Shown here piece after piece: positions 41,846-54,483 of a stretch of 64,000 bases of DNA. The notes beneath the pieces were generated by a model. That model worked only from the letters and a program-made list of their open reading frames with translations, was not told the DNA's origin and ran no database searches. This stretch comes from Vermamoeba vermiformis (taxonomy: Eukaryota > Tubulinea > Echinamoebida). Numbering within the stretch: the first letter of the stretch is position 1; every line of letters starts with the position of its first letter. A program made the translations under genes and the position numbers. Location: the NCBI GenBank assembly GCA_045837725.1, contig JBEWZL010000132.1, positions 186,001 through 250,000 of the forward strand, read 5' to 3'.

Positions 41846-44274
41846 ATGTTGGCCTCTCTCTATCGCGGTGTATCTCGCTCTAAGCTGTGGCGCGGTCAGA
41901 GCAGATCCGCAGCCAAGATCTGCTTGTCACTCACGTACTACTGCACTAATTGCTATGAATATTATATGTGTGACTAATAGTGTGTTATGGACAGAGCGGT
42001 ACGATCTATGAACACCGAAACTAAGCACTCGCGAAAGATGAAACGATCTCTTGAAGAAGTGAACTTAGATTCACCCTACAAATACGCATACTCAGTCACG
42101 AGACATGTACGCATATAATATGGATAGTGTGGACTGGCAGAAAATTATAGAGAATTAATGTAATATTTTTTCAGATGCCTTCGAGTATTAGCAATGCTGT
42201 GTCTGATCCTCCCGTGGCTGTGAAGCAGAACTATTGGGTAAATAATTACTATATTATTATAACGCTTTATTCGCAGTATTTGGGCAACAACAACTCGAAA
42301 CAGCTTGCATCTGATATTTAAATAATTATTAATTGGCGCTATTCACTCAAAGGAAAATCCTGAAATATTGAGTCAACCGACGGGCGATGGTACAACTGAA
42401 GCATGCGTAGTCAATGTCATATTGAACCGTCACCAATATCAGAACTCGCTGGATGCAGATTTCATTTACATTTTGCGCAGTCTGTTGCAGGTACGTGCGA
42501 CTGCTACGACCATTATATATATGTACACATACATAACCCCCCCTCGCAGCGATACGAACACAACACGATGCAGCACACGATGCTGTTGCGCGGACAGAGT
42601 GACGAGTACTACTGCGCGGGACTCGATCTGCTCGCACTGTACCGCGCCAAACAGCTCGGCAATGTCGCACTCGCAGAACTCACCATCAAGGCCCAGCAAG
42701 AGCTCATTGCTGCCATGCACGCGCTGCAGACGCCAGTCATCGCCCCCGTGACAGGTGTCGCGGTCGGTCTAGGAGCCGCACTGAGTGCCCCGCACAGCGC
42801 GCAGATTGTGCTCGCGACTGAGACTGCCGTGTGGTGCGTGCCTGCCACTCAGTTGGGTCACGTGCCTGACGCTGGTCTCACGCACACACTGTCGCGCCTC
42901 GGTGCCGTGGGCATGTACTTGGCACTCACTGGCAAGCGCGTCGAGTCCTCCGATCTGACGTACGTCACGTGATTTTGTGAGCTAATTATAGCAGCACTGA
43001 CACGTGTCATCTGACAGGCACCTCGGCATCGCACAGGGCTACTTGGCGAGTGAAATGATCGAGTCCTTGGAGCGCGAGTTGGGAGGCTTGAAGAGCAGCG
43101 ACCTCACCGCGGTGTGGCGCGCGATTGGCATGGTGGACCAAGAGCCCGAGCCCTACAAGCTCGGCGAATATCGCGAGGTGATTGAGCGCTGTTTCGACAA
43201 GGAATCTGTCGCGGAGATTGTGGCCGCACTCAAAGCCGAGGACAGCGAGTGGAGTGAGCGCGTGTTGACACGTCTAAATAAGGCAAGTCCTGTCGCACTG
43301 CTCGCCACGCACCGAGCTCTGCGCGCAGCACAGCACATGACACTGCACCAATGTCTCACGATGGAGTTCAATATCACACAGCGCCTGATGGTACGGTACT
43401 GCGATTGACACGTGTCAAACAGGTGACTAACAGCCACACACAGCGCACCAAGGACTATTGGGAGGGCATTGAAGCACGTGTGGTCGAGGGCAGAGAGGCC
43501 GTGTGGTCCTACGACTCGCTCGATGCCGTGCCCAGTGCGGTGATTGACGCGCTGTTCACTGAAAACAAAGTGACACCCGTGCACACATCACGTGACGCGG
43601 TCAAGATGTTGCACCCGTACAACAATGCCACCGTGGACCCCAAGAGCAGTGCCCCCGCTGGTGTGCGCTTCCAATCCGTGACGAGCAGTGCCGCACTCGA
43701 ACAGTTGCTGCAGACACCGCAAGAAGTGGATCTGAGTGCACTGCCTGCTGCGTATTGGAGTCTGGAGCTCGTGCCACCACCCCTCCGACCTCGTGCCGAC
43801 CAACAGCGCGCTAAAGACGATTTGCTCGCGTCAGATCCGCTGTCCGAGGTCGAGAAGTACTTGGAGAACATGAACCCCGAGAAGAACGACAGATCTGCCA
43901 CGCCCGAACAGATGCGCGAGGAGTTGAAGAAAGAGCTTGAATTCAGACCCAATATACTCGCCAATTACGACACATTCGAGTACTCACTGCGCGAATTGCT
44001 CTCATCGCAGGCCTTCAGAGAGCGACCAGCCATGTTCAGACCCGTCGCGCCACCCAAGGGCTTCAGTCCTGGTCTGAGCACGGTGCCGGTGCTGAGCAAC
44101 TTTGTCGTCAAAGAAGAAGACGTGCAGCTGCCGTGCTTGTTGCGCGAGAAGAATCCATTCACCAACTTGGAAGAGGTGCCTGACAAGCCGCGTGCTGCGA
44201 AGAGCGAAGAAGAGACGAGCGGTGAGACAGCTGAGGGTGAGTCAGCACCTGAGGGCGAGGAGAAGAAAGAATAG
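41846..44274 (+). CDS. HIBCH-family protein, possibly mitoribosomal mS47, catalytic Glu absent
   Basis: The start at 41846 gives MLASLYRGVSRSKLWRGQSR, a strong mitochondrial leader. Then a crotonase fold: DEYYCAGLDLLALYRAKQ, VAVGLGAALSAPHSAQIVLA and WCVPATQLGHVPDAG. In 3-hydroxyisobutyryl-CoA hydrolase the active-site loop reads PETxxGxxPDxGG. Here the Glu is Ala (PAT) while the Asp (PDAG) stays, and the GGD motif is also changed (AGLD). Later CFDKESVAEIVAALK and NKASPVALLATHRALRAA match HIBCH. A C-terminal extension of about 200 residues follows (FRPNILANYDTFEYSLREL), ending EGEEKKE. Yeast, plant and trypanosome mitoribosomes hold a HIBCH-like subunit (mS47), which fits a leader plus lost catalysis. 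That reading is inference. Confidence 0.78.
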
Positions 44275-44400
44275 GCATCATAATAATAAGGGCGTATAGT
44301 TTTGAAAATGAAATAAAAAGCGGAAATGATATTTAAACATTTATTATTCACATTGAGCTGTTCGCTGCTCGCATAGACTAGAGAGCTAAGTATATATATA

Positions 44401-47400
44401 TTACACGACTTCGAGTTCCAGCGGCTTGGTGCACCAATAGAAGGTCTTGGACTCGACGTCTTGACAGTTCGCAATAAACTTGTACGTGCCGCGCTTGTGC
44501 ATGCACAACACCACGGGGTAACTGACGGTGGCTGAGGGCTGCACTTCCGGCAGCAGAATGTTGTCGAGTTTGGAGATCCACGAGAAGGCGAGGTCATCGA
44601 ATGCTGCACCTTGACTGCCACGCGGTGTTGGCGGCATGTAGAGTCGATTGGCGGTGCTCGTGAGCTCCGTGCTGTACGGGATGAAATTGAGCACCAAGGG
44701 CCGTGACATGTGCGGACTGTAGTTCTTGATCTTGATGCGCACTGTGATCACGCGCGACACCTCCACGAGCTGCTTGAACTGTTGCTTCTCGCTGCTCTGT
44801 TCGCTGCCCTCGAGATTGAGCGTCACTTCAATGCGTCCTGAGCTATAGGCCTCGGGGGGCACATCGGCACTGCTCTCCGGCACCACATCCACGTGATTGT
44901 TCACGATGCGCTTCGTGTTGCTCAACAAGAGACCGCGTAGCTGCGAGGCATCGCGAATGTTGATCACGTCGAGGTACAACAGACCGCGGCGATTGTCGTG
45001 CGAGTGCCACACAATGCGCACTTGTTTGAGCAGCTGTCGCTTGACGAGTTCTGACAGCTGTGTCTCGGTGGCGAACTGTTTGTTCTCAGAGAGCAGCAGC
45101 TCTTCTTCTATCAACTGCTTGAGCACGACAGCAACGCGTCTGATGGAGTTGGGCTTGATGGTGATGAATGTCGCGGTGTGACTGCGCTGCAGTGCTTGTT
45201 GGAAGAAGGGCGGGTAGCTGTCATCGTGCGCACCTGAATCGAGCACGTGTGCGTAGAGCGAGAAGTGCTGCTGCGCGGTGTTATTGTGCACGTCAAACAC
45301 CAACAGACATGACTCGCTGTCTGCGTGCGCGGGGATCACGTGGGGCACAAAGTCTTTGAGCACATCGCGCGAGCTGTGCTTGTCCGTGGCGAGCACGTCA
45401 AAATTGATCACGTGGAGCTCACGCTGCGGATTGATATTGAAATTGAAGCGCAGGCTTGTTTTGCGACGCAATTGGGGCTGACTTTGTGTGCCGTACTCGA
45501 AGGTCAACACTGCTCGTTTGCTGCGATGTGATTGGTCAGTTAGCTCTAGCTGGATATTGACACGTGGCACTTACCAGAATCGATTGGCGAGGATAGGCAC
45601 GAGCAGTGTGAAGGCAGTGCGTGCTTTGAGTGGCAAGTGTTCGCTCAGTTGGCTCTCTAGTCGCTTCACTTCAATGCAGTGCGGACGTTGTGAGCCACTG
45701 CGCGTCAAGGCGGCGGTGAGTGACACGGGCTTGGAGGCTGTCGCTGCACGTGCCTCGCGTGTGAGATCACCAGAGTCACGTGACGGCAGTTGCAGACTCG
45801 GATGTCGTGTGTGTCGCGTGGGTCGTCCAGCGTCGAGTGAAGTGCGTGTGGTGGTGAGTGTGGTCTTGGTCACGTGCTCGTCGACCAATAGCGACGAAGT
45901 GTTGGCCGAGAGTGTCAGATCTGCAGTGCTGTCCACGAACTCTTGGTGCAGTGTCAGCTCCACGTAGTCTATATTTGCACCGCCGCTGTTCTCCATGTGC
46001 AGCTCGTACTCGAGATATTCGCCGTCAAACATGCTGAGATCCACGTGGGTGGGAATGGACTTGTGCACTGCCAAATAAGGAAATGGATCGACGAGCTCGA
46101 CGGTGCAGGGTCCGAGCTGCTTGTTGAGTTTGTGCTGGAAGTGCAAGTTGAGTGCCGTGTACTCGAGCAGGCGCGGGGTGAGCAGCCGCTGCGTGACGTG
46201 TTTGGTGACACTCAACTGCTGGGTCTCGAGCTGTTGGCGCTGTTGTGCGAGCACTTGCTCAATGTCCACGTGATCTGCACGCACGAGTGGCACTTTGACA
46301 CTCAACAAGAGCACGTGATGCGTGTTGGGCTCGAGTTTGACCTGCCCGACAGTGATGCCTGCAGCGGTGGTGCTGTCGAGTGTGACAATCACGGGCGGGG
46401 TCTGTGCGGCATCCTTCTTGCGGCCCGAGAACACAGTGCCCTGCGCCTGCACATCTTGCGGGGTCAGCTTGGCGGTGGTGAGCTGCAGCACGTGACTGAA
46501 GTTGGCGTGCAGCGTGACATTGACCAGATTGAGCGGGAAGTGATAGGGATTGATCAGCTCCATCTGCCACGTGAACACGCGGTGCTCGTCGAGTGCCACC
46601 AGCGGATAATTCATTTCTCCGCTCTTGAGCTGCTCTTTGTTCTTGTACGCGGAATATCTTTTGCTGCCACTCTGCGCGGGATTGGCCGCAGGGACGGGTC
46701 GATCAGGACGATAGAGAAATGGTCCGTAGTCTTGCTGCACACTCTCTTGCGCCTCTTTCTCTTTCTTGCTGATCAGACGCGTGATCTGATCGCGCTCTTT
46801 GTGCGCTATAAATGGCTCCAAGGCATCGATCGTCAACAGTCCGGCCATATTCAGCTGTTGCAGTGGCATGGGCTTGGTGATTTTGAGCAGATCTTTGGCG
46901 ATCACTTGCTGCTTCTCTTTCTCCACATCGGTGCCCAGCTTGCGCAAGAAGTACGCCAAATAGAGAATGGTGCGCTTAGGATCGTCCATCTCCTTGCTGA
47001 TCGCGATCAGTCGCTCCAAGATGGCGCGGTGCAGCTCCAGATATTTGGTGCCTGTCTTCAACAATTTTTCACGCCGTGAAATTTCAATTTCATTGCTGGG
47101 CGCGTCTTTGACACTCTTGCGCGAGTCACGTTCCGCCCCCGAGACGAGTCCAGCGACGAGTTTGATGTCGGGCAGGGGCAGGTGATAGTACGGTGCGATG
47201 GCGCGGAGCAGTGAACTCGCCTTGTCGTGCAGCAGAATGTTCTCGCAGAGCTGTGCGCACTCGCGAATGAAATAGGCGAACTTGCGCTCGTAGCCCATGT
47301 GCTTGTAGATCTGCGCGATGGCATTGCTGAGCTGTATCTTGTCCTGAATCGAGAACGAGTCCGCGTCGTCGCAGTACACGCGCATCAGCATCGTGTTGCT

Positions 47401-48796
47401 CTCGAGATTGAACTCGCTCGACTCCTGCACGTAGAAGCGCGCCAGTTTGAGAGTGCCTTCGACCTCCAACACGAGGGCCTTCTTGCGCGCGTAGTAGCTG
47501 ATGGCCTCGAGCATGGCGTCGATGATCTGCTTGCGGAGATTGATGCGCTCTTCGCGCTGTGCCTGCACTTCTTTGCTGGTGCCGAGTCGGTGCTGCGCTT
47601 CATCGACCTCCTCTTTGAGACTCAACAGACACCCCGCGTGACTCTCAATCGCGGCACCAGTCCACTCGAGATCACCAATGTTCTTGCCCTGCTCGATGGC
47701 CTGTTGATAGCTGCAAAACAGACGGGTTAGCGGCGTATACCAGCGATATATACCGTTGCCAAATAAGGCGCGACGTACTAGAGGATCGCATCGGTCGGTG
47801 AGCCAGCCAGCAGCGCGTAGTCACCGAGCTGCTTCACCAAGCGACCAATGCGCCGCTTCTTGGCTGTCTTGGCGTCCTCTTGCGGTGCATCGCGATCGAG
47901 CGGCGTGTTGAGCGTGAACTCGTCTTTGACCGGCCCTGCTGTGCCCGAGAGATTGCCTAATATGGTCGACAGACTCGTGGTGGCACTCGCCTCTTCTTTC
48001 TCGCGCCGCGCAATGATCTCGCGCACATTCTTCTCGAACTGCATGACAATGTCGTAGATGAGATAGGTGAGCTCGTTGGTCAGATAGAAGGCGATGTGCG
48101 ACTGATCGTGCATCTGATCGGGCAGCACTTTGAGACTGTCGATCCCGGGATCTGTTTGATTGGGCTGCGGCTCAAAGCACAGACACATGGCGTGCACGTT
48201 GAATGCGGGACTGCTGGGCCCAGCTGTCACAGTGCCACTGTCTTTCTTGGCGCCCTTGTTGTTAGGCGTGTTGGTGGCTATATTGAGCGGCTTCAAATTG
48301 CGCGCTGCTAACTCGCTCTGAAATTCTGCAAACGTCTTGCGCAGATCTGACACTGTGTGACAGTCCACGAGACCAATGACCTGCAGTGTAGATGTTATTA
48401 TTAATGGGTGCTAATTGATAGCTGTGTAGAGGCTGGAATACTTACACCAAATATTTTGCGACAGATCTGCAATTCATCCCAATCGTGCGATTGCGGATTA
48501 TCGTGAGTAATAAATCTCAAATATACTCGATCTTTTTGCCAATCGCGATGTGGAAATACGCCTTGGAAAATTAATTATTAATTTTTGAAATAAATTTTCA
48601 AGTAATTATTGTTTAGTGCTTGGTTGTACTTACATTTTGAAGACACGTCTCGCGTTACAGTCTCTAATTCTATTACTTTAATGGACTTTAATAGATTATA
48701 ATACTCTTCGAACTTGTTGTCAGAAATGTTGCCGATCGGGAGCAACAAGATCTTGATCTCTCTCGACGATTGAATGGTCTGATCGACACTCAACAT
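44401..48796 (-). CDS. TRAPPC9: TRAPPC9/Trs120, TRAPPII complex subunit
   Basis: This is a scaffold subunit of TRAPPII, a GTP-exchange complex for RAB11/RAB1-class proteins at the Golgi. The start at 48796 gives MLSVDQTIQSSREIKILLLP. The longest exon (684 codons, 45571-47625) contains a solenoid region (YYARKKALVLEVEGTLKLAR) and YGPFLYRPDRP. Ig-like beta-domains follow (RVFTWQMELINPYHFPLNLV). The last exon (down to 44401) ends GTYKFIANCQDVESKTFYWC, TKPLELEVV. This is the domain order of TRAPPC9. Introns near 45530 and 47760 carry CCACGTG-type and CCAAATAAGG (47759) motifs. The total is about 1,400 residues, slightly longer than the human form. Confidence 0.88.
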
Positions 48797-48985
48797 ATCG
48801 AAGAGCTGTGTAATATAGATGCGCACTAAATAACAATGACGTCGCTCTTATGCACGTGTCTAACTGAAATGCGACTTGAGCGGAATTTCAATTTGACCTG
48901 CCACGTGATCGATGACATAGTATTGGTCCAAAGATGTAATATATGAACAACATATTCACAAGATTTATTTACATCAGCGCACCTC

Positions 48986-51830
48986 TCAACAGCGCTCAAA
49001 CACTTTGTACAACTTCTCCAAGGCCGCGACTTGAATCACCGTGCCGTCATTCGCGAAGGCACGTGGTGGCACCATGACACTGCGCAGGGCAGGCATGATC
49101 ACGTGCTCTACGGTCCACTCACGGGTCTCGAGCTCTTTCGTGCGCTGTGCGACTTCTTCAGCCGGCAGTGGATGCAGTGCATAGAACTCCGCCAACTCGC
49201 GCGAGAGTGTTTCAAAGCACTCCTGCTCGTCCTTCCACTCGACCTATCGACTGCTATGTGAGTATAATGGGCTGACAATAGCTCGTTGAAGTACGTACCT
49301 CAGTGCCGAGGCGCAAGATGAATGTGGCGAGTGCGTCAATGTCCGGCACGTAGTTGTCAATCAACAGCGGCAGTCCAACGAGATTGCCATCGTCATCGAT
49401 CTGAATGTTGAAGTACTCTTTCAACATGGCGGCTCGTGTGCGCAACAGCTCCACAATGTACTGCAGCCAATCAGCATCAGATGAACACACGATATCGATG
49501 GAGGAGTACTTACAGTGGCAATAGTCTCCTTGTCGCCATCATTCGGATCATAGCCCGAGAGTGGGTGATCGAGTGCGAGCAGGACGAGGTCGTGCACAGG
49601 GGCAGGATTGGACAGCTTGATCGTGGACATGCAGGCAAAGTTCTGCAGCACGGACTGGTACATGAGCTCTTTGCTGAGCACGCACATGTTGCACAAGTAG
49701 AGCTTGGTCTTGTACTGCAACAGCACCGATCGATCGTCAACAGCCCCCACAAAGGTGTAGTTCTTGAATATCTGTTGCAGGCCCGCGTGTCCTGCCTCTT
49801 TGACCTCACTCAGCAGATTGAGCACCGAGGTCAGTTGGGGTCTCTTGCGCTTCTTCAGCTTGGGCTTGCTGTGATACATATGTTAGTGACATGTCACACA
49901 TCCACACAACACCACTTACGCCATGGTGTGGTCGGTGTCCTCGCGATTGTTGTCGTTGTACGTCAAGTCGCTGCTCGCTTCATCATCTTCGCGCGGTCGT
50001 TTTTTGCCTTGTTTCTTGTTTGCAGTGTCAAAGTCCTCATCGACATCCATGGAAGCACCAGCGAGGGGCAGTTTGGAGGACATTTGATTGGTGTTGTTGT
50101 TGGTAGTGTTGGCTGGTGACATGAACGAGTGCAATGTTTGACTGCGCGCATCAGTCCGCACCATCTTGTTCTGATAGACAGGCTTCGTAGTGTTGGTATT
50201 GTTGCTGTTCGTGTTGTTCATGCTGCTGTTGGTGCCACTCTCCACGATATCATCAGCCATCACATTGGGCACCAGTGTTTGCTGCCGCGAGTGTCATTCA
50301 TTGAGTTCAATAGTGTCGCGAGTACGTACCTGAGTGTTGAATGTGCGCGCAGCATTGGTTGAATCCAGTTTCTGCACGACTTGCTCGCGGATCTTGTCGA
50401 TAATTTCATCCTCGTGCAAGAAGCGCACTTCACTCTTGGTTGGGTGCACGTTGACATCCACTGTGCGCGGATCCAAGTGCAAGCTGATGTACATGAAGGG
50501 GTGATTGCCCTTGGGGAGGTACAACGAGTAGACTTGTTCTATCGTCCTCTTCAGTGTGGGCGAGTCCACCAAGCGGTCTGTGCAATCAGTGTTACGACGA
50601 GTGTATTGACACGGTGTTACTCACTGTTGATAAAGAGGATAAAGGAACTCTTCTTCGAGCGATAATTCGGTGAGGTCACATAGGCGTCAACAGTGAACTT
50701 GAGCTGGTCGTCTTTGTAGTTGATCTCAAAGATGTCATTCGCGACTTTGGGTCCGAACAGCTGTTTGATGCTCTCTTTCATCGTGCTGCAGCGCTGCGTG
50801 TGCACATCAGAGGTATTCTCGCCCATCTGACTGGGTGTTAATATCAGGCCTTAGTGTCACTGTTGTGCGTACCTTTTTCAGACTGAACGACACACTGTAA
50901 TTGTGCAGGGCATATTTAGTGACTACATCGACAATCTTCAAGTACTCGTCGTTGGGCTGTTTCAGTGCTTTCTTGCGCGAAGTGATGTTGTAGAACATAT
51001 CTTCAACTGTGATTTGCGTGCCCTTGACACCTGCGCACGGCTTTGGATCTGCTGATTCGCCGTTCTTGCCTACTAGTTTGCCATCTTGGTAATACGCTCT
51101 GCAATCAATAATATATTATATCATCGTATCTATCATGCATTAATACCGTTAGAACTCACCTGTAAGCGCACGTCGCGTCAGCTGTCATGGTTACAATCTG
51201 CACGTGCGCAATGTGACTGATAGACGCAAGTGCTTCACCTCTAAAGCCAAATGTAGTGATCTTTTTCAAGTCTTCAAATCTAGGTGATAGTGATTGTTAA
51301 CAGCTAGTTATCAGTAAACGATGTGCACATACTTCTCGAGTTTCGAAGTCGTCCAACGTTCGCAAACAATCGGCAAGTCCTCTTTCTGTTACAATGAGTA
51401 AGACAAGCAGCGCCTTGTTGACAAATACACATACCTTAATGCCGCAGCCATTGTCTTGGATTTGCAGCATTTTGATGCCACCACCTTTAACGACGATCCG
51501 AATATTTGTCGCGCCGGCATCTAAACAATTTTCCATCATTTCTTTTATCGCATTGGCTGGTCTGTGAATAACCTCCCCTAAAAATAACGATACGGTTCAA
51601 TTTAAAAATTCCAAGTAGCAGATCTGAAATAAATTCTCATTACCTGCAGCAATTCTGTTCACTACAGTTGGGTCTAATTTTTTAATTCTCCTTGGCTCTG
51701 AAAAAGAGCTGTCTAAAAGTGAAGAGTCGACAGTAAGATTGGTCGAATTGCCTTCCGTTGTATCATCCACCTCATCGTCTGACCTCTGCTCATCCACATT
51801 ACGCTCTATAATCTCCGTGTCTTCATCCAT
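48986..51830 (-). CDS. MLH1: DNA mismatch repair protein MLH1
   Basis: MLH1 is the MutL-type ATPase that partners PMS1/PMS2. The start at 51830 gives [20 protein letters not shown], an acidic leader of about 45 residues not usual in MLH1. Then [20 protein letters not shown] and [20 protein letters not shown] with the Mg-binding Glu/Asn, QIQDNGCGI and [14 protein letters not shown], all GHKL ATPase motifs. The second domain reads [17 protein letters not shown]. An Asn/Thr-rich linker ([11 protein letters not shown]) leads to the MLH1 C-terminal domain ([20 protein letters not shown]). The protein ends VFERC, the conserved MLH1 terminus that completes the PMS endonuclease site. Stop TGA at 48986-48988. 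About 14 exons. Confidence 0.95.
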
Positions 51831-52029
51831 GGTCAGCGTTCGCGGAAATGGCAATGTTGCCGTGCGGGTGATTTGGCTTGAAAAAAGTCCGAAGAAAATT
51901 TGCCCTGCCCGACAATTTTTGACGATCAAATTTTTTGGTTCGACCAATTTTTGACCCCTCCAAAAGTATCCTTTCGTTCCTTTGTCTATTTAGCACGGTA
52001 AGAGGCCTAGTCACACAAACACAACCACC
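51831..52029. promoter_or_regulatory. bidirectional promoter MLH1 / RPL18
   Basis: The 199-bp gap separates two divergent starts. It contains a pyrimidine-rich stretch before the RPL18 start (CCTTTCGTTCCTTTGTC near 51969), like TOP-type ribosomal gene starts, and repeated AATTTTTGAC words near 51910-51955. Confidence 0.45.
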
Positions 52030-53029
52030 ATGGTATGTATAAATGGCATATTCAGCACTGCTAGCAGCGATTTGTAGATATCGAAGTTGACGAACGGGCA
52101 TCCAGAATCTTGCATTCGAAGTCAAAAATACTATTAACAATAGATGTATAATATCGCATTCAGTTATTATTATTTATACTGTGCGTTACTATTGTATTTG
52201 TAGTTTTGGCTTCGAATCAGATTTTTATTATCGTTCTTTATCTTTATTATAATTATTATCGTTCGTCAATGTAATAATTTACGTTATTATAATATGAAAC
52301 GAATTATTATACAACAAATGCAGATAATTGATACTAAATAATAATTTTTTTTTAGGGTATCGACCTTGATCGTAAACACAAGAAGAACACTAACCGTAAA
52401 GTCGCCAAGTCTGACGATCCTTATCTTAAGCTTTTGATTAAGGTACATGTTAGGCAGTGGAAACATGATAATGTTGAATCCAAAAATTATTGTGGATCGT
52501 CTACGCCAATTTTATCACCACACCCAATAATATTTATTAACGCGAATTATTGTAGCTTTATGCTTTCTTGGCCCGCAGAACCGAAGCCAAGTTCAACAAG
52601 ATCATCCTCAAGCGATTGATGATGTCCAAGATGAACCGCCCTCCTCTTTCCTTGTCCCGTGTTGCCAAGTTCTTGAAGGGCAAGAACGAGAAGACCATCG
52701 CCGTTGTTGTTGGTACCGTCACTGACGACGTTCGTTTGTTGGACGTTCCCAAGATCAGCGTTTGCGCACTTCGCTTCACCGAATCCGCTCGTGCTCGCAT
52801 CGTCAAGGCTGGAGGTCAAGTTTTGACTTTGGACCAATTGGCTATTCAACGACCCACTGGTGCCAACACTTTGTTGTTGAGAGGTCCTCGTAACGCCCGT
52901 GAATCCGTTAGACACTTCCGTGGCATTCACGGCAAACACGCTGCTCCTTATGTCCGTGGAGAGTCCAAGACTGGTCGCAAGTTCGAACGTGCCCGTGGTA
53001 GACGTAACAGCCGTGGCTTCAAGATCTAA
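52030..53029 (+). CDS. RPL18: 60S ribosomal protein eL18
   Basis: This is a structural protein of the large cytosolic ribosomal subunit. Exon 1 codes only the initiator ATG (52030-52032), followed at once by donor GTATGT. Exon 2 (52356-52442) gives [20 protein letters not shown]. Exon 3 (52556-53029) gives [55 protein letters not shown] and [18 protein letters not shown]. Codon use differs from its neighbours (many TTG, CGT, GTT, GGT), as expected for a highly expressed gene. Length is normal. Confidence 0.97.
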
Positions 53030-53243
53030 ATTTGTGCTGACTGTTATTAAAATAATAAAAACCAAAACCCTATGTGAAAAGTCTAATATAGAAGCGACTC
53101 TTATACTAGCATTTAACAGTTATTTAATGGCACTATACACATGGGTGATCCAAGCAGATCAGAATGAATGAGTCGCTGCACTACGCACACAATATTACAA
53201 CGGCAGTACTCATAGTAATAATAGCTCGCTTATTGTGGCTCAT

Positions 53244-54313
53244 TTAGTTCTTGCAACAGCCACCCTTCTCTGTCGTCGTGTTGGTCGGCTCTTCAATAAT
53301 AATTCTGGGCTTCGTAGTCGCGCTGGGCAGCTTGGTGGCACTGGACTCGCGCTCGACAATGCCTGTGGACGATAATTACGGACTGTTAGGTACTGCCCTG
53401 TTAGGTATACGTTCGCGCTTGTACGTACGCTTGGTGAGATCCAAGAACAGTTCAGCAATGCCTTTGTCTAGCTTCGCAGAGGTGTGGTAGTGTTTCGCTC
53501 CGACACTCGCAGCATATCTAATAGGAAAGAATAGGGCTTAGTCTCAGTGTCACCGATAGAGTCGCTGCACGTACTTCTCGGCCTCGTCCACGGTGACCAC
53601 GCGATTAGCTTCAAGATCGATCTTGTTGCCCACAATGGCGAGTTCAATGTCTTTGCCGAGCATTTTGCGCAGCTCTTTGACCCAGTTCTGTACGCGCACA
53701 AATGAATTGCGATCTGTAATGTCATACACGAGAATAGCACCTAATGCAACTCATTAAGCACTAGCAATAAGTACAATAAGATGGTGATGGCACGTACCAT
53801 TAGAGTCGCGATAGTAAATAGGACCTAACGAGCTGTAAACGAAAATAAATTAGTGGATCTGGCGCGAATGGTGTTAAATAATAATATTTATTAACAAACG
53901 GTACTATAGAAATAATAATATTATTTTAATTAGTGACTTACTGAAATCTTTCTTGTCCTGCTGTGTCCTATAATTGAAACAAATATTAGTCGAAAATTAC
54001 AGCGAATAGTCTCAAAATATGCTTATAATTATTAATAAAATAGCAGTGCGTATTTACCCAAATAGCCAAGTTTGCACGCTTGCCATCCGGCAGATTTATG
54101 CGTTTATTTTGGTACGAGGCTTGCAATGTTGTTTCGTGTGTAGGATTGAATTTGTTGACTGTAAATCGCAGAAATAATGATGTCTTGCCCACACTACCTA
54201 TTAATAGCATCGAGGAGTTATAATTTTGCTTGCCACAATTAAAAGAATCATTTTTGAGGTCGATCCGCACCTTCACCGAGTAGTACGACTTTATATTGCT
54301 TTAAATCTGCCAT
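53244..54313 (-). CDS. RAB21: RAB21 small GTPase
   Basis: RAB21 is an early-endosome GTPase that also handles integrin traffic. The start at 54313 gives MADLKQYKVVLLGEG. Then SVGKTSLFLRFTVNKFNPTH (P-loop GEGSVGKTS), TTLQASYQNKRINLPDGKRA, DTAGQERF, GAILVYDITDRNSF, VGNKIDLEANRVVTVDEAEK and HYHTSAKLDKGIAELFLDL, all as in RAB21. The C-terminus IIIEEPTNTTTEKGGCCKN carries the double Cys for prenylation. Stop at 53244-53246. Several introns; the one at about 54198 has CTATTAATAG across its acceptor. Confidence 0.93.
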
Positions 54314-54483
54314 ATTATAAATAATTATGTGGTGTGTATATATTACAAGTTAATAATGACAATTATGTCGCTGTGTTTATGTGAAAATGCGAAAATTGGC
54401 TCTGCGCCATAAAATTGATAAACTAAAAGCTGGTTCTCGGCAAGCAGTGCACTTCTGTTATTAATAGTCATATATAGTACACC

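Larger units (their letters stand above)
3793..47768. repeat. dispersed motif CC(A/T)6GG (CArG type)
   Basis: Copies start at 3793, 7042, 14373, 18003, 19569, 24891, 25790, 25826, 26101, 26563, 26785, 37082, 37394, 37564, 38215, 39975, 46071 and 47759. About four are expected by chance. Most lie in short introns, often followed by CAA. This is the consensus bound by SRF-type MADS factors in animals, but binding here is not shown. Confidence 0.85.

Noticed and set aside
45943-47079. 378-codon open frame on the plus strand
   Set aside because: It is the antisense shadow of the TRAPPC9 exon, whose minus-strand product has clear homology and matching exon phases.
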